From assembly GCA_019638485.1 (NCBI GenBank), contig JAHBTP010000001.1:1054001-1118000 (forward strand): a stretch of DNA of 64,000 nt. The letters are read 5' to 3'. The stretch is from Ferruginibacter sp. GTDB taxonomy: Bacteria > Bacteroidota > Bacteroidia > Chitinophagales > Chitinophagaceae. The position numbers were made by a program, and so were the translations under genes. Under the pieces are notes generated by a model that saw only the letters and a program-made list of their open reading frames with translations, did not search any database and was not told the DNA's origin. Positions 7,862 to 15,850 of the stretch are shown one piece after another (position 1 is the stretch's first letter; each line of letters opens with the position of its first letter).

Positions 7862-9194
7862 AGACACAATATCAGCAACTGAACACACCAGTGATAAAGC
7901 GGCAAATGAAGACACTTTAAAAAATACATTTGCAGAGCATGGAAATGAAATAGAAGAAATCATTTCAAATAAGCCGCCACAAATTGTAAGATGGGGTACA
8001 GTCTATTTTCTGTTTATACTGCTTTTTTTATCCGTGGTATGCTGGTTTATCAAATATCCTGATATTGTTATAACAAAAGCCAAATTAACGTCAGTTAATG
8101 CCCCTAAAGAAGTTGTTACAAAAACATCCGGAAAGCTAACTAAGCTATTTATAAAAGAAAATGATCAGGTTAAAGCAGGAACAGTTTTAGGCTATATTGA
8201 AAGTATTGCCTACCCGGAAGAAGTATTTTACCTGTCAGGCAAAATTGATACTGTCAGCAATTATTTAAGTAAAGATGAAATAGAAAAGTTACCTCCATTT
8301 GTTAATACAGTGTTTATAAACCTTGGTGAACTACAACAGCCTTATCAGACTTTTCATCAATCTTTTTTAACATTCCGTACTTACATAGGCAATGGATTTT
8401 ACCTCCGAAAAAAAAACATGCTGGCAAATGATATGCTTTTATTGAAAAGGCAGCATGAAAACTTATTGCAACATAAAGCACTCAATACACAAGACCTTGA
8501 GCTCTCCCAAAAAACTTTTGAAGCAAATGAATCGTTAAAGGCCGATAAAGTAATTTCTGAGCTTGACTACCGGAATGAAAAGTCAAAACTTATAGTTAAA
8601 AAACTTACACTCCCTCAAATAAATTCATCGCTAATCAGCAACGAAGCACAGCAAAATGAAAAGCTAAAAGAAATTGCCGAATTAGAAAATACAATTGCAC
8701 AACAAAGAAACATTTTCATTCAATCTTTAAACACACTAAAAAGCGAAGTCGAAAACTGGAAGAAAAAATATATTCTCACAGCGCCAGTTGACGGTAAAAT
8801 CAGTTTCGCTACTTTTTTGCAGGAAAACCAACAGTTGCCAGATAATAAAATCATTTGCTTTGTAAACCCGGGTAATACGAGTTACTATGCTGAAGTATAT
8901 ATCCCTCAAACAAACTTTGGCAAAGTTTCACTTGGACAAAAAGTCTTATTAAAATTTCCCTCATATCCTTTTCAGGAATATGGCAGCGTAGCCGGAAATC
9001 TTGATTTTATTTCAAATATTCCAACAGATAGTGGTTATTTAGCAAAAGTAAAATTACCTTTTGCTTTGAATACAAACTATAAAAAGCAAGTTCAGTTTAG
9101 GGAAGGTCTAATGGCAGATGGTGAAATTATTACAAAGGATATACGATTGCTGCAACGCTTTTATTACAAAATTGTAAAACAGGTACAAAGATAG
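7851..9194 (+). CDS. HlyD-family membrane fusion protein
   Basis: A 447-aa periplasmic adaptor with a cytoplasmic N-terminus of about 48 aa, one transmembrane helix (residues 50-67), a biotinyl-lipoyl-like half (KTSGKLTKLFIKENDQVKAG), a long coiled-coil hairpin (roughly 195-300), then the second lipoyl half (LTAPVDGKISF) and a beta-barrel. It bridges the ABC exporter to the outer membrane. It starts with TTG at 7851, overlapping the exporter gene by 11 nt. No TolC-like outer-membrane protein is encoded nearby, so a shared TolC must be assumed. The cluster ends here; the next 690 nt are non-coding. Confidence 0.93.
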   Translation: MEIKDTISATEHTSDKAANEDTLKNTFAEHGNEIEEIISNKPPQIVRWGTVYFLFILLFLSVVCWFIKYPDIVITKAKLTSVNAPKEVVTKTSGKLTKLFIKENDQVKAGTVLGYIESIAYPEEVFYLSGKIDTVSNYLSKDEIEKLPPFVNTVFINLGELQQPYQTFHQSFLTFRTYIGNGFYLRKKNMLANDMLLLKRQHENLLQHKALNTQDLELSQKTFEANESLKADKVISELDYRNEKSKLIVKKLTLPQINSSLISNEAQQNEKLKEIAELENTIAQQRNIFIQSLNTLKSEVENWKKKYILTAPVDGKISFATFLQENQQLPDNKIICFVNPGNTSYYAEVYIPQTNFGKVSLGQKVLLKFPSYPFQEYGSVAGNLDFISNIPTDSGYLAKVKLPFALNTNYKKQVQFREGLMADGEIITKDIRLLQRFYYKIVKQVQR

Positions 9195-9886
9195 TATTTT
9201 TTTTGCTTAATAGCCGTATATTATTTAACAACGCGATTTTGATAGTATTACGGCTGGAAACAGTTAATTATTTATGGCTCTTATCCCGACACAGTAATTT
9301 ATAGATTTGGCTTAAATAAAACTACCGATGGTGTGTTTAATTGCTTTTCAAAATGCAATCGTCTTTAACAAATTTATCATTAACTTTTGCGTTTTTGCTT
9401 CGGCAAAGGCAACACTTTTTTCGGCAGCAACTATATCATAGGCAGACACAGCAATTTTCAGCAGACACAATATTAATAGAAAGACTTCAATCCTTACTGA
9501 AGTAACAACACCCTGTAAGTTAGTCGGTGCTGCCAAATAAAGCACATGGGTTGGCGCACAGAACCCATGCCGCAGAAGTAACCAGCCCCAAGAGCTTCAT
9601 TTGCCCAACGCTTCCAGAGCAACACTCTAAGTAATAGCAAGCAGTTCACTGATTAACGCTTCGATAGGGCAGCATACAACAGGGGTATTGCCAATAGTGG
9701 GGCTTGACATTGGAGCAATCAGCAGCTGTAATTCTATTGTGCTGCGGGTCGGGGCTTAACGAATAAAGCCCAGCTTTAGTTCTTATTATTTATCTTTAGC
9801 AAAAAGCCAGGCAGCAGTTCCGGCGGACGAAATTCTATTTCCCCACCATCGGCAATACCCGGGCGTTGGCGGTCATGCTACCGCAG
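9195..9886. other. Gene-free stretch with several hairpins
   Basis: I see no credible gene in these 692 nt. It contains AGCCGTA (9212-9218) pairing with TACGGCT (9249-9255), CATGGGTT (9545-9552) pairing with AACCCATG (9562-9569), and GGGCTT (9752-9757) pairing with AAGCCC (9766-9771). From about 9540 it becomes more GC-rich than its surroundings. It ends at the left end of an IS element. It probably represents accumulated remnants and dispersed repeats. Confidence 0.6.
9541..9596. repeat. GC-rich hairpin element, copy 2
   Basis: This resembles 2035-2089 in the same orientation: AGCACATG at the start, a GCAC..GAACC block in the middle and CAAGAGCT at the end, with an internal inverted repeat (9545-9552 with 9562-9569). 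The two copies sit outside the two ends of the peptide-export cluster. Confidence 0.45.
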
Positions 9887-10335
9887 TGACAAATCCTAAA
9901 ATAGGTTGACAAAAAATTAAACAATCATTGGTCAACATGAACACACAAAAAACGCAAGGCTGTCGAAAAAGAAACGGCAGACAAATCAGTTTCGACCTCA
10001 AACTTTCCATCGTTGACGAGATCAATAATGGTCTTATCTCCGCAAATTATGCTTCTAAAAAATATCATGTTTCAAGAAGCACGATTGCTTATTGGATTCA
10101 GAAATTATCTTCCTTTGAACAAAACAGTAAACGTATGAGCAAAAACGATGAAATTAAAAAATTAAAAGAGCGCATTGAAGAACCGGAATTCGTTAAGGAC
10201 TTTCAGCAAGACATGATTGCAGAGTTTGAAAAGATTACCGGGGAGGAGCTTTCAAAAAAGTTTTTACCCGAACACTTAGCACAAGAGATACAGCGAAAAA
10301 AGAAAAAACTTACAAAGTAAAGTGGCTGTATGAAG
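9887..10335 (+). mobile_element. Left part of an IS3-family element, truncated in orfB
   Basis: A left terminal repeat (9887-9911, containing CCTAAAATAGGTTGAC) is followed by a complete orfA. At the orfA stop the alternate frame reads KVKWLYE, which resembles the start of an IS3-group OrfB produced by frameshifting. After these few codons the sequence switches abruptly to the left end of a second, internally deleted copy at 10336. The autonomous element is therefore truncated at the very start of orfB. Confidence 0.7.
9937..10320 (+). CDS. IS3-family transposase OrfA (HTH protein)
   Basis: A 127-aa OrfA-type DNA-binding protein. A helix-turn-helix lies in the N-terminal half (NYASKKYHVSRSTIAYWIQK), followed by a charged helical segment (KNDEIKKLKERIEE) that in this family forms the leucine-zipper dimer interface, and a Lys-rich end. 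Such proteins bind the IS ends and, through frameshifting, form the N-terminus of OrfAB. The ATG at 9937 is chosen over the TTG at 9928. Because orfB is cut off right afterwards, it can at most act on other copies. Confidence 0.78.
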   Translation: MNTQKTQGCRKRNGRQISFDLKLSIVDEINNGLISANYASKKYHVSRSTIAYWIQKLSSFEQNSKRMSKNDEIKKLKERIEEPEFVKDFQQDMIAEFEKITGEELSKKFLPEHLAQEIQRKKKKLTK

Positions 10336-10372
10336 TGACAAACCCTAACATAGGTTGACTAATAATTAAACA

Positions 10373-10660
10373 CTTTTAGCAACAAGCACAACAGAAAAGT
10401 ACGATCCGTATGAGAATGCGGTGGCTGTAAGAATCAACCAAATGCTCAAGTACGAATTTGGATTGCTCAAAACTATTACGCCTCTTGAAATTGCCAACAA
10501 AATGTTGGAGCAAGCTGTGGATATTTATAACAATGAACGGCAGCATCGTTCGTTGAAAATGCAAACTCCGAGCTTTGCTCATAGTCATCAGTTACATACC
10601 TATTTGTCTTATAAAAAGACCATCCAAGCAGAACAAAGCAGAAATGTTGATAAGCCTTAA
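10373..10660 (+). pseudogene. IS3-family transposase OrfB, C-terminal fragment
   Basis: The frame carries KYDPYENAVAVRINQML, then YEFGLLKTI and YNNERQHRSLKMQTPSFAH, the C-terminus of an IS3-group OrfB. The catalytic Glu after AVA is replaced by Val here, and the upstream catalytic Asp residues are deleted, so it is inactive. The open frame begins at about 10373, just inside the left terminal repeat. Confidence 0.8.
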
Positions 10661-10690
10661 AATCATTTAAATGATTTTTTAAGACTTATC
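10649..10690. terminator. Long hairpin in the IS, probable terminator
   Basis: GATAAG (10649-10654) pairs with CTTATC (10685-10690) around the palindromic core AATCATTTAAATGATT, with a T6 run inside the descending arm. It begins before the stop of the OrfB fragment and would end transcripts leaving the element, possibly from both directions. Confidence 0.5.
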
Positions 10691-10841
10691 CATGTTGTAG
10701 TAAGTTTGTAAACAAGCGCTTTTAATAATAAAAAATGGTCAACCTATTTCAGAGTAAGACACTTTCATAATATTTTTATCAATTAAAAAGCCGGCTAAAT
10801 TATTATCACTACCGCAATTTTTTAACCTTTGTTTTTTAAAA

Positions 10842-10861
10842 AATGGGCCAATCAGCCCATT
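10842..10861. terminator. Small GC hairpin upstream of the SUMF1-like gene
   Basis: AATGGGC (10842-10848) pairs with GCCCATT (10855-10861). On the minus strand the second arm is followed by TTTTTTAAAAAAC, so it could terminate minus-strand transcription. It sits 50 nt before the SUMF1-like start and may instead be part of its 5' UTR. Confidence 0.3.
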
Positions 10862-10911
10862 GTTCAATTGTTATATAAATGACATTTTTACTTATAATTA
10901 ATATAAGAAAC

Positions 10912-12312
10912 ATGAAACACTTTTTTTCATTATTGTTATTTTCTATCGTGGCATTATTTGCTAATGGAAATAATATCACGGTTGCCAATGCCACACTATC
11001 CGGGCAAAATACAGTCTCACATTATACATTGATTAACTTTGATATATCCTGGGAAAACAGTTGGCGTACTAGTACAAACGAAAATAACTATGATGGTGCA
11101 TGGATATTTGTAAAATACAGGAAAAATAGCACAAGCGATTGGCGTCATTGCACTATCTCCTCTACCGGAAACACATCCGCTTCGGGTTCTACGTTTTATA
11201 TTCCTTCTGATAACAAAGGCGCTTTCATTTATCGCAGTTCAGATGGAATCGGAAATGTAAACTGGGTTAACAACCAATTACAATGGAATTATGGAGTAGA
11301 TGGTTTGCTAGATAATGAAACTGTTGAAATTAAAGTTTTTGCTTTGGAAATGGTATATATTCCACAAGGTAGTTTTCAATTAGGCAGTGGAGGCTCGGAG
11401 ACGAAATACTTTATGGATGGCACCACTTCAAATCCGTACACTGTTGGAAATAATAATGAGATTACATTGGGGACAGGACCAGGGCAACTTAATCCAAACG
11501 GTGCAGGTGCAGCTGCCGGCACCCTATCTGTAGATTTTCCCAAAGGATACAAGGCCTTTTGGATAATGAAATATGAAATCAGTCAACAACAATTTGCGGA
11601 TTTCTTAAATAACATTGATGAAACAAGAGCAACAGTAAATAAGCCTGTTTCGGCAATTACAGGAATCCACCCAAATCTAATTGCTGCCGCTCCCGAATCT
11701 GCAATAGGTTATCTTAACACCTCACATATTGCAGCTATAAGTGATTGGAGTGGTTTACGTCCAATGACTGAACTAGAATATGAAAAGGCCTGCAGAGGAT
11801 ATAATACACCTGCCGTACCCAATGAATATGTATGGGGAAATACACAAATATTCCCATTAACATCTGTTAATGATCAGGGCACTGCAAATGAAGCTGTAAA
11901 TGCCCCTGCAAATGCCAATGCAACAATTAATTCACAATTTCCATTTCCCACACGTACCGGTTTATTTGCGCGTAGTTCCGGCTCCACCAGAGAATTGAGT
12001 GGCGGTACATATTATGGTGTAATGAATATGGGTGACAATGTAAGAGAACTATGTATTGTAATCCGTTCTTCCCAAGGGCGAGATTTCACAGATGGAATTC
12101 ATGGAGATGGATATTTAGCATCTTCAGGAAGTTCAAATATTACCACCTGGGCATCTTTCCAAGCATACGGATATAGAGGTAGTAGTTATAATTCACCTTA
12201 TGGTTATGCATGTACTTCTGATAGATCTTCAGTTAGTATTTATACTGAAGTGTATGGTTATGATGCTCATCTGCCAGATACCGGCGGCAGACTGGTTCGC
12301 ACAGAACAATAA
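10912..12312 (+). CDS. Secreted SUMF1/formylglycine-generating-enzyme-like protein
   Basis: I choose the ATG at 10912 because it begins a clear signal peptide (MKHFFSLLLFSIVALFANG); the in-frame ATG at 10879 would put 11 residues in front of it. After an N-terminal beta-rich region of about 140 aa, an FGE-sulfatase (SUMF1) domain follows: MVYIPQGSFQLGSGG, FWIMKYEISQQQFADFLN, LRPMTELEYEKACRG, a GDNVREL segment and the final GGRLVR. Exported SUMF1 proteins of Bacteroidota often have no known catalytic role. The Cys pair needed by true formylglycine-generating enzymes is not evident. Ten nt downstream is a T9SS-sorted protein gene, so the two are probably co-transcribed and co-secreted. Confidence 0.85.
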   Translation: MKHFFSLLLFSIVALFANGNNITVANATLSGQNTVSHYTLINFDISWENSWRTSTNENNYDGAWIFVKYRKNSTSDWRHCTISSTGNTSASGSTFYIPSDNKGAFIYRSSDGIGNVNWVNNQLQWNYGVDGLLDNETVEIKVFALEMVYIPQGSFQLGSGGSETKYFMDGTTSNPYTVGNNNEITLGTGPGQLNPNGAGAAAGTLSVDFPKGYKAFWIMKYEISQQQFADFLNNIDETRATVNKPVSAITGIHPNLIAAAPESAIGYLNTSHIAAISDWSGLRPMTELEYEKACRGYNTPAVPNEYVWGNTQIFPLTSVNDQGTANEAVNAPANANATINSQFPFPTRTGLFARSSGSTRELSGGTYYGVMNMGDNVRELCIVIRSSQGRDFTDGIHGDGYLASSGSSNITTWASFQAYGYRGSSYNSPYGYACTSDRSSVSIYTEVYGYDAHLPDTGGRLVRTEQ

Positions 12313-12322
12313 GATAAAATCA

Positions 12323-13195
12323 ATGATGATGAAACTAGTAGGTTTGTTATTTCTGTCTTTTGGTATATTAAACACAAATGCGCAGAACAATGATATTTTT
12401 AATGGGGGAAGTGATGATGGTTGGGCTAAGGAAAACTTTCTTCAATCGTCAATAAATATCTTCACCGGTAATCATGGAGACGGATGGAGCAATAGCTCAT
12501 TCACACAGCAAGGCAATAGTATCTTCAATGGTGGCTCAGGGGATGGATGGGATTTTAATTCTTTTTCACAACAAGGAAATAACATTTTTTTTGGTGGTGC
12601 AGGGGATGGTTGGCATCATATTTATCGTCCGTTAGGACCGCTTCCGGTTACATGGATTCAATTCTCAGCAACAAAGCAAAATAAAACTGCGCTGCTTAAA
12701 TGGAGCACTGCTACTGAGCAAAACACAGCATACTTCCAAATAGAAAGAAGAGGAAACATAGGTGCCTTTTTTGCGATTGGTACAGTTAGTGCCACAGGAA
12801 ATAGCCATAGTGCAATGGAATACTCCTTTATTGATTTCCTTCCTGAAATCGGTCCTAATTTTTATCGCATAAAACAAGTTGATGTTGATAATAGAGCTAC
12901 CTACACTCCGGTAAGAGTAGTGAATTTTAATGGTTCACAAGAGGCTTCTCTTTTTGTTTACCCTGTACCTGCAAAAGACAGGTTATGGGTAGCCATTCCG
13001 GATATCTTCAATGATGAAACAATTAAAATGATGATTTGGAGTATTGAAGGCAAAATAATGAAACAAGAACAATTGAGAATAAGCGAAAGCGGTATGATGT
13101 ATGAAATTAATATTGCATCACTTCCTGCAGGTAACTATTTTATAATAGTGGTATCACAGCATAGAAAATTTTCTGTAAAGTTTATCAAACAGTAA
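12323..13195 (+). CDS. T9SS-sorted protein with GDGW repeats
   Basis: The ATG at 12323 (three Met codons in a row follow) starts a signal peptide ending in NTNAQ; longer readings would overlap the previous gene. After it come four imperfect 21-residue repeats, each with an I/F-F-x-G-G/N-x-x-DGW core (IFNGGSDDGW, IFTGNHGDGW, IFNGGSGDGW, IFFGGAGDGW) separated by an Asn/Ser/Gln stretch. A fibronectin-like region follows (WSTATEQNTAYFQIERR), then a C-terminal type-A T9SS sorting domain (VYPVPAKDRL ... LPAGNYFIIV). The protein is therefore expected at the cell surface or secreted. The repeat function is unknown. A terminator lies downstream. Confidence 0.85.
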   Translation: MMMKLVGLLFLSFGILNTNAQNNDIFNGGSDDGWAKENFLQSSINIFTGNHGDGWSNSSFTQQGNSIFNGGSGDGWDFNSFSQQGNNIFFGGAGDGWHHIYRPLGPLPVTWIQFSATKQNKTALLKWSTATEQNTAYFQIERRGNIGAFFAIGTVSATGNSHSAMEYSFIDFLPEIGPNFYRIKQVDVDNRATYTPVRVVNFNGSQEASLFVYPVPAKDRLWVAIPDIFNDETIKMMIWSIEGKIMKQEQLRISESGMMYEINIASLPAGNYFIIVVSQHRKFSVKFIKQ

Positions 13196-13291
13196 TGGTT
13201 TAAGAAAAATAATTCCCAAAATCATCAGTAAGCCTTATGAAAACAATTCCTCTATATTTCCCATAATTGGGTATCCAGAGGATACAATAAA

Positions 13292-13334
13292 AATAGTTGC
13301 CAATTATTAAAAATTCCCGGCAACTATTTTTTTA
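13292..13334. terminator. Terminator between convergent genes
   Basis: AATAGTTGCC (13292-13301) pairs perfectly with GGCAACTATT (13319-13328), followed by TTTTTTATA. On the minus strand the stem is followed by TTTTTATTG, so it can serve both the T9SS gene and the ALDH operon. A small second hairpin (GTATCC..GGATAC, 13271-13285) lies just before it. Confidence 0.75.
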
Positions 13335-13357
13335 TAAAATAACTTCGTTTGCAATAG

Positions 13358-14320
13358 TTAGTATCCTCCTCCTGCTCCACCAATACCTTCTATCGGATGC
13401 CAGGTAGTTTTAATCTCTTGTGTATCCATAATCATATATGGAGATTGGGCATTTTCATTCATCCAATTTGTACCGGCATAGAAAACAGCCCGCTTCATAT
13501 TCAATGAAGCATTCTCTCTAATTGTTTTATGTGAGCCTTCATTGTCATTCTCACAATAAATAACAGCATTCACATCCATGTGGTTAGAGAACCAGGAAAG
13601 TAATTCAGTTGGGTTACCGGTTAATATATTTACAGTTCCACCGGGTACATCTGAAGAGTTTAACACTTCAGCAAAAGAAACTGCACATAATGGTTTGGAA
13701 TAGGATGCAAGTACAACACAAGTATTTCCGCCAGCTAAAACAGGTGCTATTACAGACACCAGCCCTAATAAAGAACTGTTTTGCGGTGCAATAACAGAAA
13801 CAACCCCTGTTGGTTCAGGAGTGGAAAAATTAAAATGCGGACATCCAACCGGATTTACAGCACTGAATACCTGCTGAAACTTATCGCACCAGCCGGCATA
13901 GTATATAAGCCTATCAACAGAAAGATTCACTTCTTCTTCTGCCTGCTTACGAGGTATATCCTGTTTTATCAATTCATCAACAAATTGTGCTTTCCTGCCT
14001 TCCAGCATTTCCGCAACACGATATAAAATTTGTGCGCGGTTAAACGCATATCGCGTACCCCAGTCGCCAAAAGCTTTACGGGCTGCAACCACAGCATCTC
14101 TGAAATCCTTTCTTGACGAGAGGCACATATTAGCAAGCTTTTCACTATTGCTGTTTGTAGCCATATAATAACGGCCTGATTCAGTACGTGGAAACTTTCC
14201 TCCGATATAAATTTTATATGTTTTCAGCACTTCTACCCTTTTCTTTAAAATTTCTTTTTCGAAGCCATTGACTCCGAACTTTATTTTTGTTTCAGTTTTC
14301 TTTGAAATAACCTTTGCCAT
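13358..14320 (-). CDS. Half-length aldehyde dehydrogenase-like protein
   Basis: A 320-aa protein related to the N-terminal (NAD-binding) part of aldehyde dehydrogenases (YKIYIGGKFPRTESGRYY, VVAARKAFGDWG, PTGVVSVIAPQNSSLLGLVS). A full-length ALDH has about 480-500 aa and a catalytic Cys near 300, and neither is present. The gene ends normally with a GGAGGGY tail and a terminator, so it does not look like a recent truncation. Short ALDH-like genes beside a full ALDH and deoC recur in several bacteria. It may be a structural partner of the full ALDH encoded 19 nt upstream. PWN is replaced by PQN, which also argues against independent catalysis. Confidence 0.8.
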   Translation of the reverse strand: MAKVISKKTETKIKFGVNGFEKEILKKRVEVLKTYKIYIGGKFPRTESGRYYMATNSNSEKLANMCLSSRKDFRDAVVAARKAFGDWGTRYAFNRAQILYRVAEMLEGRKAQFVDELIKQDIPRKQAEEEVNLSVDRLIYYAGWCDKFQQVFSAVNPVGCPHFNFSTPEPTGVVSVIAPQNSSLLGLVSVIAPVLAGGNTCVVLASYSKPLCAVSFAEVLNSSDVPGGTVNILTGNPTELLSWFSNHMDVNAVIYCENDNEGSHKTIRENASLNMKRAVFYAGTNWMNENAQSPYMIMDTQEIKTTWHPIEGIGGAGGGY

Positions 14321-14339
14321 AATATTTTATTCAAAACTT

Positions 14340-15815
14340 TTAAAAAGAAATATAAGCCGACAATCCGTGTAATCCACCCTCTCTGCCATATCCACTTTCT
14401 TTATATCCGCCAAATGGTGATGTTGGATCGAATTTGTTAAATGTATTTGCCCAAACCACACCGGCGCGCAATTTTGTGGTGAGGTTAAAAATCTTTGATC
14501 CCTTGTCCGTCCATACCCCGGCAGAAAGCCCATAAGGATTATTATTTGCTTTTTGAATTACTTCATCATCTGTACGGAATGTTTGAATTGTTAGCACCGG
14601 TCCAAATATTTCCTCCTGTGCGATACGGCTTGACTGAGCTACATGAGTAAAAATTGTTGGCCTTAAAAACAAGCCACGTCCGGGTAGGGAGCAATTGCTT
14701 TGGTACATATCATAACCCTCGTTAATTCCAATTTTTATATACTCATTAATCTTATCTAATTGCTGCTTTGAATTAATAGCGCCAATATCAGTATTTTTAT
14801 CCATCGGGTCACCAACGATTAATGTATCCATACGGTCTTTCAGTTTTCTCACCACTTCATCCATTACTGATTCCTGTACATACAATCTTGAGCCTGCACA
14901 ACATACATGGCCCTGGTTAAAAAATATACCATTTACAATTCCTTCCACAGCCTGATCAATCGGAGCATCATCAAAGATGATATTGGGAGCCTTACCTCCC
15001 AGTTCGAGTGTAATTTTTTTATTTGTATCAGCAACTGATCGTTGAATAATCTTTCCAACATCAGTAGAACCGGTAAATGCAATTTTATTTACATCCGGAT
15101 GTTTTACCAATGCAGCCCCTGTAGCGCCTGCTCCGGTAATGATATTCACCACACCCGGTGGTAGGTCTGCTTCCTGAATAATTTCAGCAAGGTGCATGGC
15201 AGTCAGTGGCGTTGTTTCGGCAGGTTTTAACACCACCGTATTTCCTGTTGCCAGTGCAGGTGCAATTTTCCAGGCAGCCATTAATAACGGGAAATTCCAG
15301 GGTATAATTTGCCCAGCAACTCCCAAAGGTTTTGCATTTCGGTTTGGAAATGCATACTCCAGTTTATCTGCCCAGCCGGCATAATAGAAAAAGTGATTTG
15401 CGGCTGTGGGGATATCAAAATCTCTGCTCTCCCGAATTGGTTTACCGCCATCCATAGTTTCTACAATAGCTAACTCCCGGGCACGTTCCTGAACCATACG
15501 AGCAATACGATATACATATTTTGCACGCTCGGTTGCAGGCATCTTCTTCCATACCTTCTCATAAGCAACACGAGCTGCTTTAACGGCCTTATCTACATCA
15601 GATGCATTTGCATCAGCTACTTCAGATAATTTTTCACCTGTAGCCGGATTGGTGGTGCTGAAATATTTTTTATTTGATGGTTTCTCAAACTTTCCATTTA
15701 TAAATAAATCATACCGTGGCTTTATTTTAGCCGCGCCTTTGCTTTCGGGTGCAGGAGATAATTTACGTGCACTATCAAATTTTAGCTTTAATGTATTATT
15801 TCTTGTCCTTGCCAT
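14340..15815 (-). CDS. Aldehyde dehydrogenase
   Basis: A full-length NAD(P)-dependent aldehyde dehydrogenase (491 aa). It has PWNFP with the oxyanion Asn174, the Rossmann GSTDVGK segment (FTGSTDVG), the general base Glu271 in TLELGGKAPN and the catalytic Cys305 in GHVCCAGSR. The C-terminal FGGYKESGYGREGG oligomerisation segment is intact. It lies between deoC (upstream, 35 nt) and the half-length ALDH-like gene (downstream, 24 nt), all on the minus strand. DeoC releases acetaldehyde from deoxyribose 5-phosphate, so oxidation of acetaldehyde to acetate is the most likely role in this operon. The substrate is inferred from context, not from sequence. Confidence 0.93.
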   Translation of the reverse strand: MARTRNNTLKLKFDSARKLSPAPESKGAAKIKPRYDLFINGKFEKPSNKKYFSTTNPATGEKLSEVADANASDVDKAVKAARVAYEKVWKKMPATERAKYVYRIARMVQERARELAIVETMDGGKPIRESRDFDIPTAANHFFYYAGWADKLEYAFPNRNAKPLGVAGQIIPWNFPLLMAAWKIAPALATGNTVVLKPAETTPLTAMHLAEIIQEADLPPGVVNIITGAGATGAALVKHPDVNKIAFTGSTDVGKIIQRSVADTNKKITLELGGKAPNIIFDDAPIDQAVEGIVNGIFFNQGHVCCAGSRLYVQESVMDEVVRKLKDRMDTLIVGDPMDKNTDIGAINSKQQLDKINEYIKIGINEGYDMYQSNCSLPGRGLFLRPTIFTHVAQSSRIAQEEIFGPVLTIQTFRTDDEVIQKANNNPYGLSAGVWTDKGSKIFNLTTKLRAGVVWANTFNKFDPTSPFGGYKESGYGREGGLHGLSAYISF

Positions 15816-15850
15816 TTTCTTTTTTTAAAAAATAAAGACTTTATTTATAA

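Larger units (their letters stand above)
10336..10761 (+). mobile_element. Internally deleted IS3-family element, second copy
   Basis: The left end (10336-10361) starts TGACAAACCCTAACATAGG. The right end (10737-10761) contains GGTCAACCTATTTCAG and finishes TAAGACA. Inside are the last roughly 95 codons of orfB and a strong hairpin. Its organisation and deletion junction match the copy at 1453-1927, although the two have diverged at many positions. It lies directly against the truncated copy at 9887-10335 in the same orientation. Confidence 0.72.

Noticed and set aside
9348..9545. A 65-aa minus-strand open frame
   Set aside because: Low-complexity composition, no recognisable motif, and it lies in a hairpin-rich gene-free stretch.
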